DNA of 64,000 bases from NCBI GenBank assembly GCA_009823505.1, contig VZQC01006311.1:1258450-1322449 (forward strand). The letters are read 5' to 3'. The position numbers were made by a program, and so were the translations under genes. Positions 34,155-46,320 of the stretch are shown here, one piece after another (within the stretch, counting starts at the first letter, position 1; every line of letters begins with the position of its first letter). The stretch comes from Rhizomys pruinosus. Its lineage: Eukaryota; Chordata; Mammalia; Rodentia; Spalacidae. The notes below the pieces were generated by a model. The model had not been told where the DNA came from, searched no databases, and was given only the letters and a program-made list of their open reading frames with translations.

Positions 34155-34372
34155 GGGGCTGGAGAGATGGCTCAGTGGTTATAAGAGCACCGGCTGCTCT
34201 TACAGAGGACCCGGGTTCAATTCCCAGCACTCACATGGTGGCTAAGAATCATCTTTAACTCCAGTTCCAGGGGAATACGATGCCCCCTCTGACCTCTGCA
34301 GCATTGCACAACATGGGTGCACAGACCTACATGCAGACAGTACATTCATACACATAAAAAAAAATAAATATT
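34155..34372 (+). mobile_element. B2 SINE
   Basis: ggggctggagagatggctca start, no internal duplication, 3' segment gcattgcacaacatgggtgc. Confidence 0.93.
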
Positions 34373-34389
34373 TTTTAATTTAATTTTTA

Positions 34390-35470
34390 TTTATTTTTCA
34401 TTATGTGTATGTGTTTGTCTATGTGTGGGTGTGTACATGTCTGTCTATGTGTCGGTGTGTATGTGTCTGTGGGTGTGTACATGTATGTGTCTGTGTGGGT
34501 GTGTACATGTATGTGTGTGTCTATGTGTGAGTGTGTATATGTGTGTGTCTATATGTGGGTATGTACATGTATGTGTGTGTCTGGGTATGTACATGTGGCT
34601 GTGTCTGTGGGTGTGTACATGTGTGGGTGTGTCTATGTGTGGGTGTGTAATGTGTGTCTGTGTGGGTATGTACCTGTGTGTGTGTACATGTATGTGTCTA
34701 TGTGTGGGTGTGTACATGTATGTGTGTGGGTGTGTACATGTCTATGGGTGTGTTTGTGTGTGGGTGTGTACATATGTGTGTCTATGTGTGGGTGTGTACA
34801 TGTGTGTGTCTATGTGTGGGTGTGTACATGTTTGGTCTGCGTGGGTGTGTACATGTGTGTCTGTGTGGGTGTGTACATGTGTGTCTATGTGTGGGTATGT
34901 AAATGTGTATGTCTATGTGTGGGTATGTACATGTGTGTGTGTCTGTGTGGGTGTGTACATATGTGTGTCTATGTGTGGGTGTGTACATGGTGTTTGTGTG
35001 GGTATGTACATGTGTGTCTATGTGTAGGTATGTACGTGTGTTTGTCTATGTGTGGTTATGTACATTGTGTGTATGGGTGTGTACATGTGTGAGGGTATGT
35101 TTATGTGTGGGTGTGTACATGTGCGTGTCTATGTGTGGGTATGTACATATGTGGGTGTCTATGTGTGGGTGTGTACATGTGTGTGTCTATGTGTGGGTAT
35201 GTACATGTGTGGGTGTCTATGTGTGGGTGTGTACATGTACGTGTGTGGGGGTGTGTGTACATGTATGTGTGTATCTATGTGTGGGTGTGTACATGTGTGG
35301 GGGGGTGTCTGTGTGTGGGTGTGTACATGTGTGTATCTATGTGTGGGTGTGTACATGTGTGTGGGTGTGTCTGTGTGGGGGTGTACATGTGTGTGTCTGG
35401 GTGGGTGTGTACATGTACATGTATGTCTGTGTATGGGTGTGTACCTGTATGTATGTGTCTATGTACATGT
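34390..35470. repeat. GT-rich minisatellite grown from a B3 tail, 26-28-bp unit
   Basis: About 40 copies of tctatgtgtgggtgtgtaca plus tgtgtgtg. It runs straight into the B3 body at 35471, where a simple (TG)n tail would be expected (compare 31108). Long frames across it (229 codons) are repeat artefacts. Confidence 0.93.
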
Positions 35471-35612
35471 GAGTGCAGGTGCCTGTGGAGGCGGGAAGAA
35501 GACAGCAGATCCCCTGGAGTTGGAGTTCGAGGTGGTTGTAAGCTGCCTGACACTCAGGTCCTCTGCCAAACAATGTGTGCTCCTAACCACTGATCTGTCT
35601 CTTCAGCCCTCC
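35471..35612 (-). mobile_element. B3-type SINE body
   Basis: gtgcaggtgcctgtggaggc, ggagttggagttcgaggtgg, ctgtctcttcagccc. It follows the expanded tail. Confidence 0.85.
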
Positions 35613-35847
35613 TACCCATCTTACTGTCTGTAGCATCAAGCACTGTCTCAGTTTTCATTCTTGATACTAGTTGTCTGTGCCCCTCCTTTTATTGTCATCT
35701 TTGTTAGTTGCTTGTCAATTTTATCAATCTCAGAGAATCAGTTGGAGATTAATTTATTGATCCTCTCTATTGTCTTGTGAGCATGGGATGTATATTACTG
35801 ATTTCCCCGTGTCTTTATAATTTCTCTGTACATTATTTTGGATTCTT

Positions 35848-36082
35848 TTTTTTAAATTTTTATTTATTTATTTTCTCTGTGTATGAATATACTGTCTGCA
35901 TGTAGGTCTGTGCACCCGTGCCTCGGAGGTCAGAAGAGGGTGTCGGATTCTCCTGTAACTGGAGTTCTCCTGGAATTGGAGTTACAGACGGTTCTCAGCT
36001 GCCATGTGGGTGCTTGGGATCGAACCCGGGTCCTCTGCAAGAGCAGTTGGCGCTCTTAACTGCTAGGCTGTCTCTCCAGCCC
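35848..36082 (-). mobile_element. B2 SINE (long form)
   Basis: Minus strand with the duplicated ggagttctcctggaattgga. A shortened 3' segment lacks gcattgcacgac. Confidence 0.92.
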
Positions 36083-36358
36083 CTATTTTGGCTTCTTTAA
36101 CACTGTAGAGTAGACATTTATCTTTCTAATTTTGTGGTAAGAGAACAAGTTCTGTTCATTTCAGTCCTTTGAAGCTGGTCAGTGTTGTTCATACCACTGA
36201 GGACGCTTCTCTCATTTCCTCAGGGGCCATTCCACTACAGTGGTTCTCCTGTCATCCCACATCACTTTTTGTCCCCTTTTCAGATGGTCCCATCCATGTA
36301 GGACCCACCCTATTGTTATTTCTAACACACTAAGAAAACTCAAACCAGAAACCACCCC

Positions 36359-36515
36359 AGTGGAGCATCGCTGTGTCTCAGCTTCCCCCTCCTCCCCTGT
36401 AGAGCATCGCTGTGTCTCAGCTTCCCCCTCCTCCCCTGTGGAGCATCGCTGTGTCTCAGCTTCCCCCTCCTCCCCTGTGCAGCATCGCTGTGTCTCAGCT
36501 TCCTCCTCCTTCCTG
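36359..36515. repeat. 39-bp tandem repeat, 4 copies
   Basis: The unit is gtggagcatcgctgtgtctc plus agcttccccctcctcccct. It is 13 codons long, so a 95-codon plus frame stays open. Confidence 0.97.
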
Positions 36516-36994
36516 CCCATTGCTTAGTTTTGCAAGCCTGGCTGCCCTTATAACAGCGACTCTATATTGTTCTGGGATTCTGCTGCCCTTAGGGAGTAGT
36601 CCTAGAATCAGGAATGAGAAATGTGTGTGAGACAAGGAAGCAGAAGCCCATGCTCCATAGAGCTGTTATACCCTCTGAGGGACCTTTAAAATGCATGGTG
36701 GATCCAAACATCAGCCTCTGCCACTGTAGGGCTGGGCCTGGGAAGTTGCATTGCATGTGCTTGCTTGTCTTGTCAGAAGTGCTGCCTGGCTGGCCTGCCT
36801 GAAGCTGAGCCCATCAGAGGCTGCTCTGGCTGTGATAAGAAGGGGCAGAGATGTCACAGGGACACTAGGGTCCAAAGGTAGTCTGTGTTTAATGTTAGGA
36901 GTATCTCTCCTTTCATTCCCTCATGAATGAACTCCTATCTGGCAATATTACCATCTTCTCAGTCTGAACCTGACTTTAGTTCTCTTATCAACAG
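36516..36994. other. Unique sequence, no gene seen
   Basis: Nothing recognised. Confidence 0.4.
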
Positions 36995-37125
36995 CGTTGA
37001 CAGTGTGGGGGAGGTGTCTCACTATGTAGCTCAAGTTGGCCTCAAACTCATGGGTTCTTGTATTCTTCTTGCCTCAGCCTCCCCAAGTGCTGGGACTACA
37101 GGCATATGCCACAATACCCAGCTTC
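36995..37125 (-). mobile_element. Old B1-like SINE
   Basis: gtctcactatgtagctcaag, cctcaaactcatgg, gtgctgggactacaggcata. Confidence 0.8.
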
Positions 37126-37684
37126 ATGGTGGCCACTTGACTGTGTTTCCGTTAGCACCCTTATCAGTGTGATCCTGTTAAAACAGTTATTTTCACTTGG
37201 TTCAGTTTTGTCCTTGGTGGAAAGTTGGAGATGATTTTGCCTTGTGGTGTGGGGGGATGCAAGCCCACTACTGGGAGTGTTGCTAACCATCCTGCAATGC
37301 ATAGGACAGCTCCAGAGAAGAAAGAACTCTCCAGCACAAATGTCAGTAGTGCTGAGCTTGACAAATCCTATATGGAAACACAAGAAATATTGCTCTTGTT
37401 AAACTCAACAAGACGGCACTTCATCCTAATATGGAGGTAAGGCAAAATCTGCATAAAAGCCTTTAATACTTCCTGCTCCTCTACAAACATGTACAGTAAG
37501 CACATATCATGTGCCTCTCATATTCCCAAGGTCTCTTCCTTGCCCACTTCACTCTATCCGTGCTGGCTTCCAGCTGACCTTGAACAGGGCCTTGATACTG
37601 GCTAGTTGTATCTGCTTGGTATGCCCCCACCCCATACAGACAACTACCTGTTCCTGATCTAATTCTTTTCCTTCTTCAGGGGAT
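37126..37684. other. Unique sequence, no gene seen
   Basis: Nothing recognised beyond short frames. Confidence 0.4.
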
Positions 37685-38040
37685 TACCTAAAAGGTACTT
37701 CACAGTGAGCCCTTCCTTGAACACCCTCTGCAAATTGCACTCCTCCTTCAAATCCTTCCTCCAGCACATGCTTCCTGTTTGATTTTTCTCCTTAGCATTG
37801 ACATTCTTTACTTTTTTGTTTGATACTGGGATCAAACCCAGAGCCTTGCACATGCTCTGCAAGTCCTCTACTGCTAAGCTATATCTCTAGCCATAATTTA
37901 CTTATTTCATGCCTCCCCTTAGATCATGAACCCCAGAGGAGAAGACATGATTACCCATTTCATTCAGTACATTTCCAGCACGGAGTGACTTCTGGCTGAT
38001 AGCAGGTGCTCAACAAAGAATGTGATGAACAAATGATGAA
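37685..38040 (+). mobile_element. L2 LINE 3' region, split by an ID
   Basis: gagcccttccttgaacaccc and later gcaggtgctcaacaaag match the L2 end in order around the ID insertion. Confidence 0.6.
37815..37893 (-). mobile_element. ID SINE
   Basis: The reverse complement reads ggctagagatatagcttagc, then gcaaggctctgggtttgatc, the tRNA-Ala-derived ID order. Confidence 0.85.
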
Positions 38041-38199
38041 TGGACAGCACTTTGCAAAGCATGGCACGTACATGTGATGCGTGCGATCATTGTTACTATT
38101 CTGTGGTGTTGCTCAAAGAGATGGTAGAAACCCTGCCATAAGGATCTGGGAAAACACAACACAGATGGGGATAATTGGTTAACTATTTGGGGGAAAAAA

Positions 38200-39180
38200 A
38201 ACACATAAAGTTAAATCCTCACCTATATTATCTCAGCAAATACATTCCAGATGGATTAAGGAGTTAAGTGTGAAAAATGAAGACACACAAAAAATTAGAA
38301 GGGATTATAGGGAAATACTTATCTGACATCTAGTTGGAAAAGGAATAAGGTTACATAATGGCCAAGGGAGTGTATCTAAAAGTGTTAGGTTAGAGTACTT
38401 CAAATTTTAAACATTTTCACATATAAAAAGTTATCTTTGGCCAGGTGTGGTGGCACATGCCTATAATCCCAGCACTGGGAAAGCTGAGGCAGGAGGATCA
38501 CAAGTTTAAGGCTGGTTGGCGTACAGAGAGAGACCATGTCTCAAAAATAAGTAAATAAATAAATGACAATGAAAATAAGAGCCAGCCTGATAATCCTTAA
38601 TAAATAAAACAATCCATAAAATAAAAAGAAAGACGTACACAGGACAGGAAGAGGCGTATGGCAGGAGAAATGCAGAAATTCAAGTGGTGTGCTCAAATTT
38701 TTGCCCCATAGTTACAGAATCCAAGTGAAATGGCTAAGCTAGAGGAAGCCATGCTGGCCACTGTTGCCACTTGCCTGTTCACAGCCGGCGGTGGGGCAAA
38801 CACAGGGACGCTATTTGGATGGCAATTTGACAACAGTGTTCCATGAGCCTGGATAACATCCATCCCCTTTGGCCCAGGAATTCCTCTCCTTGGAAGTGAT
38901 CCTGGGTAAGCATTTGGAGCTGCGGACAGTGATTTATGTGCAGGGGTGTTCATCTCAGCATTGTTTAATAAGAGCCAAAAATCAAAAGTGTCCTAAATGC
39001 CTAACAACAGGAACTAGCCAAGTAAGCAATGCTAAGGTCCTGGGATTGACGTTGGAGCTGTGCAAAAGAAGGCTTTGGGAGAATCCCTAATGGCAAGGGG
39101 GAAAGGCTTACAATTTGATAGGTTTTGTTTTGTTTCTATATAAATGCTCACAAATGTGAATCTGTACTAAGATGCTAAAT
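38200..39180 (+). mobile_element. L1M LINE, ORF2 end and 3' UTR, split by a B1
   Basis: ccagatggattaaggagtta, then after the B1 ggatggcaatttgacaacag, ttggcccaggaattcctctc, cagcattgtttaataagagc follow the L1M 3' end in order. Confidence 0.8.
38435..38570 (+). mobile_element. B1 SINE
   Basis: ggccaggtgtggtggcacat to tctcaaaaataagtaaata. A short mid-section is deleted. Confidence 0.88.
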
Positions 39181-39244
39181 ATTTGTCTACATGTATGTGC
39201 ACCCACAGAGTTGCACACATGGTTGTAGTGAAAAATGAATGTAT

Positions 39245-39386
39245 TGTGGGGCATGGTGGTATGCCTTTAATCCTAGCACGTGGGAGGCAGAGGCAGGTGG
39301 ATCTTTGTAAGTTCAAGGCCAGCCTGGCCTACAGAGCGAGTTCCAGGACAGCTGAGGCTATAGGGAGACCCTGTCTCGAAAAGAAC

Positions 39387-39432
<46 letters not shown>

Positions 39433-39440
39433 AAAAAACA
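39245..39440 (+). mobile_element. B1 SINE with ~45-base A tail
   Basis: ggcatggtggtatgccttta to ccctgtctcgaaaagaacc, then an almost pure A run. Confidence 0.95.
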
Positions 39441-41639
39441 AAAATGAATGTATCAAAAATTTCATTAGCCTGGGAGATGGAATTGTGGAATATTCCCCCC
39501 CCCCTTTTTTTTTAAGTTTTTTTCAAGCTCATTAGAAATGAGCATGTGTGTCCAGCCTTATGTGTCTCAGGAAGAGGAAAAGCCAGAGTATGTATTAAAT
39601 GGTCTCAAGGCTTTTATGTATGCTAGAACGATCTGACTCTGTGCTTTGCAGAGAACCTGGAGTTAACAAATATTTATTAGTTTAGAGGGTCCCAGCCCTC
39701 ACAGAGCAAGTTGTGTTCAAGGAGACGGATAGACAATGAGCAAATATAACAACATGGAGGCAGTGTGTGTACTAAGAAGGAAGACAGAGCAGACAAAGCC
39801 TCTCAGAGGATATGTGACCCCAGTGACAAGAGGTAGCCACCCACGGCACTGTGTAGCACAGGGACGAATGAAGCGGGTAGTACCAAGGCCAGAAGAGAAA
39901 CAAGAGTCGCCGTGTCTGAGCTGAGGGCGGAGTGAACAAGGTGCCCAGTGACGTGCCTCTCCTTATCTGTGGATCCAGGCCTGTTCATAATGAACCCCAT
40001 CTCACACCTCATGGATTCACATGCAGTCAGCAAGGGGAAGGGAGAGGCTCTGAGGAGCTGACAGTCCAGAAGTGGGACAGTGGAACTGACCGTGGTGCAT
40101 GGACTGTCTCCTCCCTTGAGGCCTGGCTGCTTCATGGGACTGTGGGTGGTAGGAATGAAATCACCAGGCTGAAGAGTGTAGAGAGGCAGTCAGGAAACCA
40201 CCATGAAACCTGAGACAGGGCAGCATTGCAGTCAGGGTACGGGAGGAGAATGGCACATAGCTAGTTGAACAGGCACTGTCTGGCTGACTGATGTGTGTAC
40301 GTGGTGGTGTTATGAAGAGTCAGGTTGAGAAGCACCTAGGATATGCGGGGTGGAAGAGCTGAGACCATTTAGAAGCACAGCAGGTGAGGCAGGTGGATGT
40401 AAGGTAGAGCCAGCTCCAAGCTGGCTGCTTCAGGGTCCTAGAACCTTTACAGAGTGTTTGTGTTAAGCTTGACGGGACCTGAAGATGTCTCAGAAGTTGC
40501 CCAGGAGATTCTGATGTGTCAGAAAGCTGAGATTTCTCTGCTGTGAATGGAAGTCATTGAGAAGTAAAAACAGAGATCCAGGCAGGACTTTGTCTCCTCA
40601 GAGCCTTTCCTGATGGCCACCCCTTCCACTTCTGGGTGGTGGTTTCTGTTCTGATACTAGAGCCTTGGTCATTAAGTCTATCTTCTCTCCATCCCATGTT
40701 TTGTGTCATGCTTTGAGTATGATGTTCAGCACATGGTAGACTTAGACAGGTGATGAGTGCATTAGGTGGGTGGGGGAGGTTTGATGGTAGGGGGGTCCTG
40801 GGATGGTAGTGGGTAAGCTGGGTACACAGCCCACTCAATCCTGGCTAAGTTGGTTCAACCACTAAGCTTCAGGTCTTTGGTGTGTTTGGAGGGGTAGTGA
40901 TCTCTCCCCTAGGACCTATGGTTCAATCAGTGCCTGGTACTCGGGTGTGGGCACTATGTCCACCATATGGTTCTTCTTTAGTGCTGCTACAGAGTAGGCA
41001 CTGAAATGGATGGACTAACTTGCCGAGGTGCTATGTAAACATTAGCTTTCTACCCTGGTATCTTCTGCTTGCCCTGATTTGAAGCAGGCCCACTGGGGAT
41101 AAGGCAGAAGAAATGCTAACCTCGTGGGCAAAGACCCAGGCTAGGTCCTGGCAGAAGCAGAAATGTAGGGAGGTGCCCTGGAAATAGCACCCCACAAAGC
41201 TAAATGTCTAGCAATAGGGCAGTGCATCCATCCCTTGGGGAACTGACCCTGCCACAGGCTGAGGCGCTTGCCTTTGCTGTCCCTCTAGCTCTTAGCTCTC
41301 TTAGCTGTCCCCTATCCTCTGTGGTCCCTTCGTACTACCACTATTACATAGGAAGAACATGGGCTCTGGAGTCATTTGACTGGGCGGTGTGGCCTGAAAC
41401 AGCATCTTGGAGTCTTCTTCCGTAAGGGCACAGTACTGCCATCACACACTTGCCACGTAGCTTACACGAAACAAGTCATGCCAAGCTTGCCACGGATTTC
41501 CTTCTCATGGCCCTGCTTCTTTCTTGCTCCCCTTCTCTGGTGGACACTGGGCTTCAGGAAATCCCCAGAGGATTCCCAGCCAGGAGCATTGGCCTGCATT
41601 CTGCTATCTCTGAGATAATAAATGGGAACAAAACTTAAA
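39441..41639. other. Unique sequence with L2 remnants
   Basis: L2 3' remnants near 39655-39830 (minus; ttaacaaatatttattagt) and 40560-40770 (plus; cagagcctttcctgatggcc). No gene seen; frames of up to 110 codons have no features. Confidence 0.4.
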
Positions 41640-42180
41640 TCCATTATTAGCTTCTTCTAGACTGCATGATTTATGGCTTCAAAGTGTCTCTAGTTAATCT
41701 GTCGAAAGGGATTTTAAATTTCATCCGTCTTCCCTGCTGGCAGCCCCCTGTACCTTGAATTCAGCTGTTTGACATGTCTAGTACTGGGGTCCCATTTTAA
41801 AAACATTTATAGTGGGCCTGTGGAAAAAAAAATCAGAGATGGAGCGGCAAGCAGGAGGCTCAATTTGGCACATCTGCTTTGAATTCCACGCATCCCCACA
41901 AGTGCAAATAACTTGAAAGTTCGCCCAGGGAAGAGGTCTGCTGTGCCCATGAGGGCTGCCTTAGGTGACTTTAAAGGAGAGAGGGATAATTACTGAAAAT
42001 GAATTGTCACTGAAATAGAAACCTCCCGATCGGCTGCTGACCATCTGCTGCTCACATGTGCAGGCTGCCTGCGCTCCCCCTTCCTCCGCAGAGCACCCTG
42101 CTCTCTGGTCTTTAAATCTCTGCTTCCTGGGCCGCTTAAGTGATATGCTGGTTGAGATTGATGCTAACCGGGGTGGGGGC
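41640..42180. other. Candidate conserved non-coding element (enhancer-like)
   Basis: A 540-bp block without any recognised repeat, low in CpG decay patterns. It holds homeodomain-like taattac (41990), an NKX-type gcttaagtg (42134), E-box cacatgtg (42052), and TGACATG (41770). No long frame. Neighbouring sequence on both sides is ordinary. Cross-species conservation was not tested. Confidence 0.4.
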
Positions 42181-42399
42181 TGCACAGTTCCAGTCTGTTA
42201 CTTTGGGACCCAGAATTTGTGGTAGAAACCACCCAAGATCTGGTCCTACAGACATGTGGTAAGGGCCCTGACTGGCAGGCCCTGAGAAGAGGGGATGGGG
42301 AAGAAGGAAGAGGGAGGGGAGAGCTGATGTATGGTCTGTATCCCTGAGGGAGCAGATTCAGGATGCTCCAGAAGGTTGCAATGAGGGCATTATTTAACC

Positions 42400-43010
42400 A
42401 GAGCTTCCTAGGACTCATGCACCTGACAGGTTGAATTCCTGCTGTGAGCCAGGCAGTATTCTTGAAACTAAGAGGTTGTGATCAGAACAGACCACATCCC
42501 TGCCCTCATACAGCAGAAAACAAACATATCAACCAAGAAAAGTGATGCTTTTATGTGTAGTTTTTCCTTTTAAAACATTTATTGGGGGGTTTATTTTGGG
42601 GGTGTGTGCACACAGGTGTGTCACAGTGTGTGTGCAGAGGTCAGTGGGCAGCTTGCAGGAGTTAGTTATCTCCTTTCATCATGCAGGTTCTAGGCATTGA
42701 ACTCAGGTTCTCAGGTGTGGGACCTGAGCCATCTTGCCAGCCCTAGGATGCTTTTAAATAATGAGGTGTGTTCTGGACGATGGTAGGACAGGATGGTGTC
42801 GTTGGAACATTTCCCAGGGTGGTTGAGAAAGGCCTCCCTGACCAACTCAGGATCCTTTGGACACAGGTTGGAGGACATCAGCCTCCCGGCATGAGAGCTA
42901 CAGAGATAGGCCTTGCAGCAGGGCGCATTGGAGAGAGCAAGCCCATGTGAAAAGCTGTTGAGGACAGATTTGGAGGGAGCTCCTGGCAGGGCTGTGGAGG
43001 CAGCCCCTGG
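42400..43010 (-). mobile_element. L2 LINE 3' region, split by a B3
   Basis: gagccaggcagtattcttga, atccctgccctcatacagca and, beyond the SINE, ggttgagaaaggcctccctg continue reverse-complement L2. Confidence 0.65.
42570..42744 (-). mobile_element. B3-type SINE
   Basis: ggtgtgtgtgcagaggtcag-like body, gcaggttctaggcattgaac, gccatcttgccagccc. Confidence 0.7.
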
Positions 43011-43439
43011 GGAAGTGAGGTGTTGTTGGCTGTTTATTTGACTTGCTCTAACTGTATTAACAGTCCCACTAGCTGCAGAAATGGGAACATTAGTATTTTG
43101 CCAGGCTCTGGTCATGCCAAAGAAGTGTGGGCTTGAAACAGAGGAGGCCGGAGCCGTGGCTCTGAGCCCTGCCCCTCTTTGCCCCACTCCAGTGCATGGT
43201 CCTGCCGGGAGGCAAAGGGATAGTGTACCCATTGTCAAGAGCCCCTCCAGTCACTCCTTGACACCAGTCAGTGAGATCTGGTCAGCCATTCCAAGGTCTC
43301 CTGGCATCTGGGACTGACCCAGAACCCTGTGAGGGAAGGCTCTTGTGGAGTAGCACTGGGGCATCCCAGCCCCATGGTAGTCTCAGGGCTGGTTCTTAGC
43401 CTGCACGTGGACCTTGTTTCTGTAGAAATTAGAGTTTAA
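43011..43439. other. Unique sequence, no gene seen
   Basis: Nothing recognised. Confidence 0.4.
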
Positions 43440-43870
43440 AACTAAGGTTTTTAGATTTTGATTCAGTCCAATTGATCAACTTTTTTAGCTGTGTGTGTAT
43501 ATATGTGTGCATAGGTATACATGCACATGTGTGTATATATGTGTGCATAGGTGTGCATAGGTGTGCATGCACATGTGTGTCTGTGTGCATAGAGCAACTC
43601 AGTTGCTCTCTACCTTGTTTTTTGACGCAGATTCTCAGCCAGTGAGCCCTATGAATCCTCATGTTTCTCCCTCCCCAGCATCGGGTTCACAGGTGTGTAC
43701 CACTGTGGAGCTGGGGATCCAACTCAGGTCCCCATGCATTCTTGCTCAGCAAGCTTTTCAACAACTGAGCCATCTCCCCAGCCCCCAGTTTAGCATCATT
43801 TTAAAATGCTTCCTGCTTTTTCTGTTCCATGAAAATTTTGGCTGTCCCATGTGGGACAGTGCAGGAGTCA
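43440..43870 (-). mobile_element. L1 fragment split by an RSINE1
   Basis: ttttgattcagtccaattga before and aaaatgcttcctgctttttc after. The same L1 region recurs at 44935-44990. The RSINE1 (about 43485-43790) reads gtgcatgcacatgtgtgtct, ctcagccagtgagccctatg, gagccatctccccagccccc. Confidence 0.65.
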
Positions 43871-43911
43871 GACAGGCCTAGAGATTTGAATCAGTTTCTC
43901 TTTTGAGCTTC

Positions 43912-43960
43912 TCATCCTATTCTCGTCCTATTCTCATCCTATTCTCGTCCTATTCTATAA
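43912..43960. repeat. 11-bp tandem repeat, ~4 copies
   Basis: Unit ctattctcgtc alternating with ctattctcatc. Confidence 0.95.
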
Positions 43961-44759
43961 AGTGTTGAGAAACATGAGGATTAAATGAAATGCTCATATA
44001 GCACCAGGCCCAGCTCCAGGCACACAGTAGGTGCCTTCTGCATTGTCACTGGTGACTCAAATCCTAGTGCTGGGAATAAGGGATAAGGGATGCTGTCTAG
44101 CACTGAGACACAACATATGCAAGCACTGTTTGTTGAATGACTGATAAAATATCTGATAAAAATGAAGAATGAATAAACAAAGGGTGAATGAGTGAGTGAA
44201 TGAATGAATATGCTGGCTTATTGGAATTTGCTCTGGTCAGGATCAGAAGATGAAATCTGACCCCTTCATTACAGAGTCTGAAATTCAAAGTTACTGATAC
44301 AGCCTCCAGACTCCACCACATCAGCAGCCGCACCTCATCTTTCTAGTGCTTCCTAGTCCCTTAGCTGAAATACTCGGAGCCCCGGTATATCTTGTCATTG
44401 CTTGTCTCTGGCCAGAGGCCGCCCTTGCACTTGGGCTGTTCTTGGTGTATCTTTTGGCAAACAATCTCAGGATTTAGCTTGAGTCATCTCCTTGAGGAAT
44501 ATTCTCTGACTCTCCCCTGCTCATAACAAGGAAAGACAGTGGTCAGTGAAGCCATAGCTTGCCAGCGAGGTCTGGAGCTGCCAGCAGCCACATTAGGTTT
44601 TGTTTCCTCTCTGGAACTGACCATCAAGGACAGAGCCCTTTGTGGTGGACCAGTTGTCAGCCCTTCACTGGGTGTTGCTTATGAGCATTCAGACAAGTTG
44701 GGGGTGCTGTTGCCTTGGTTTTATTCTAATTTCCCTGATAAATAAAAATACAGAGCACC
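43961..44759. other. Old MIR/L2 remnants, no gene
   Basis: caggcacacagtaggtgcct near 44020 and ctccttgaggaatattctct near 44490 look like MIR/L2 remnants. A (GAAT)n-like run lies near 44190. Confidence 0.45.
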
Positions 44760-44997
44760 TTCATACCTTCTTACATGCATTTTGCAGTGTGTGCAGTGTT
44801 CTCTTTAGAGAATTCTTTAGTTTATTTTAAGCCATATTGTTTATCCTTTTTACTATTAAATTGTAGGAATTCATTATCCTAGATACAACTCTAATTGGAT
44901 ATATTATGGGAATATTTCTCCCATTTTCTGCCGTAAAGTTTTATATTTTGATTCAGTTGAATTTATCAACTTTAAAAATGCTTCCTGCTTTTTCATT

Positions 44998-45109
44998 TGT
45001 TTGTTTTTGAGACAGGGTCTCCCTGTAGCTCCAGTCAGCCTGGAACTCACTGGACCAGGCTAGTCTAGATCTCACAGAAATCTGCCTGAGTGTGGCACCA
45101 TGCCTGGCT
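44998..45109 (-). mobile_element. B1 SINE
   Basis: gagacagggtctccctgtag to accatgcctggct. The flanking gcttcctgctttttc and gcttcctactttttg are shared with the adjacent Bok retrocopy. Confidence 0.88.
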
Positions 45110-45158
45110 GCTTCCTACTTTTTGTTGTTGTTGTTGTTTACCCTCTACTGGGTGAAAG

Positions 45159-45164
45159 TTTATT
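45159..45164 (-). promoter_or_regulatory. Poly(A) signal of the Bok retrocopy
   Basis: AATAAA on the minus strand, about 20 bases before the A-rich tail. It is copied from the parent mRNA and marks the true 3' end of the retrocopy. Confidence 0.85.
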
Positions 45165-45400
45165 GGGATGCAACTTGTCCAGGCCATACTCCTTGTCAAC
45201 AGGATCTCCTGTTGACCATCAGATGAGCTGGCCTGGAGCCCCAGACCTGTCAAAAGAACCATCATGGATCAGGGGTACCTTCTTCCTCTAGAAATGGCCT
45301 AAGCAAAAGCATAGGCACCTTCTGTGTGTAGGGCCACTTAGGCCCCCTGGCTCCTCCCACATCATCTAGAGTCACCTTCAGATCAAATATTCAGGACCTG

Positions 45401-45576
45401 GCCTGGCATGGTGGCTCACACCTTTAATCCCAGCACCTGGGAGGCAGAGGCAGGCGAATCTATGTGAGTTCAAGGCTAGCCTGGTCTACCTAGTACATAG
45501 TGAGTTCCAGGACAGCTGGAGCTACAGGGAGACCCTGTCTCAAAGAGACCAAAACCACAAACAACCCCCCGCCCCC
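45401..45576 (+). mobile_element. B1 SINE in Bok 3' UTR
   Basis: Full body with an internal 'ctacctagtacatagtgag' stutter. A 16-bp target repeat aaatattcaggacctg lies at 45385-45400 and 45577-45592. Confidence 0.95.
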
Positions 45577-46320
45577 AAATATTCAGGACCTGATAAACAC
45601 AAGTCCCCTCCATGGGTAGGGACTTAGGACATCAAGTGAAAGTGTTCCCAGGTCCCGTTCTCTAGGGCCTGGCACTGACCCTGACTTTCTGGCAGGAGTT
45701 CCATCCAGGACAAGGGCTACAGCAGATACTGAGGCTGCCTTTAGGTTCAGGGACAGCCTTCTCTACTCACCTCTCTCAGAGGCCAGGATCCACAAAGGAA
45801 TGGGGTTTGGGTTTGGGCCCTGGGGGCTGGATGCTCTCAGCTTGGGTGAGGGGGGCAATGTTTTCAAAGTGCTTTGGGCTCCTTGAGTTGGGGGTCATAG
45901 GAGTGGCCCCTGCCTCAGTAGGAAACTCATCTCTCTGGCATTAGCATGAAGAAGGCAGCCTGAAGGAAGCCGCCAAGAATACAGAGTGTGGCCACAAGCC
46001 AGTGGGAGCTGAGGCCAGGTCAGTGCTGACTACACACTTGAGGACATCAGTCCATCCGCCATGCCTTCGAAGCCAAGTAGCCAGGGTCTTCCACACAAAT
46101 TCCCCCAAGCAGACGACAGGGGATGAACTATGGCAGGCTGAGCCTGCCGCACACAGTCCACCGCCAACCCCGCAGCCACTGCATACAGGGACCGTGACCT
46201 TGCTCCACGTGAGAAGCTGCCCTTGCACATACTCCCGGCCTAGTGCCTTGCCCTGGGCCTCCAGCTCCTTGTCCATGGGCTAGCGATCAAAGGCGTCCAT
46301 GATCTCCGCAGCAAAGACTT

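Larger units (their letters stand above)
33430..36190 (-). mobile_element. Old L1 ORF2 remnant, split by three SINEs
   Basis: actgctggattcagtttgtt, gttttgcatctgtgttcacg and ttgacttttatcaat-like words at 35720 follow reverse-complement L1 ORF2 in order across 33430-34154, 35613-35847 and 36083-36190. Too decayed to encode protein. Confidence 0.75.

Noticed and set aside
34403..35633. Cysteine/valine-rich frames of 229, 200, 193 and 189 codons
   Set aside because: All lie in the GT-rich minisatellite; composition reflects the DNA repeat.
43840..43862. Short palindrome ctgtccca/tgggacag
   Set aside because: Arms of only 8 bp; expected by chance in 64 kb.
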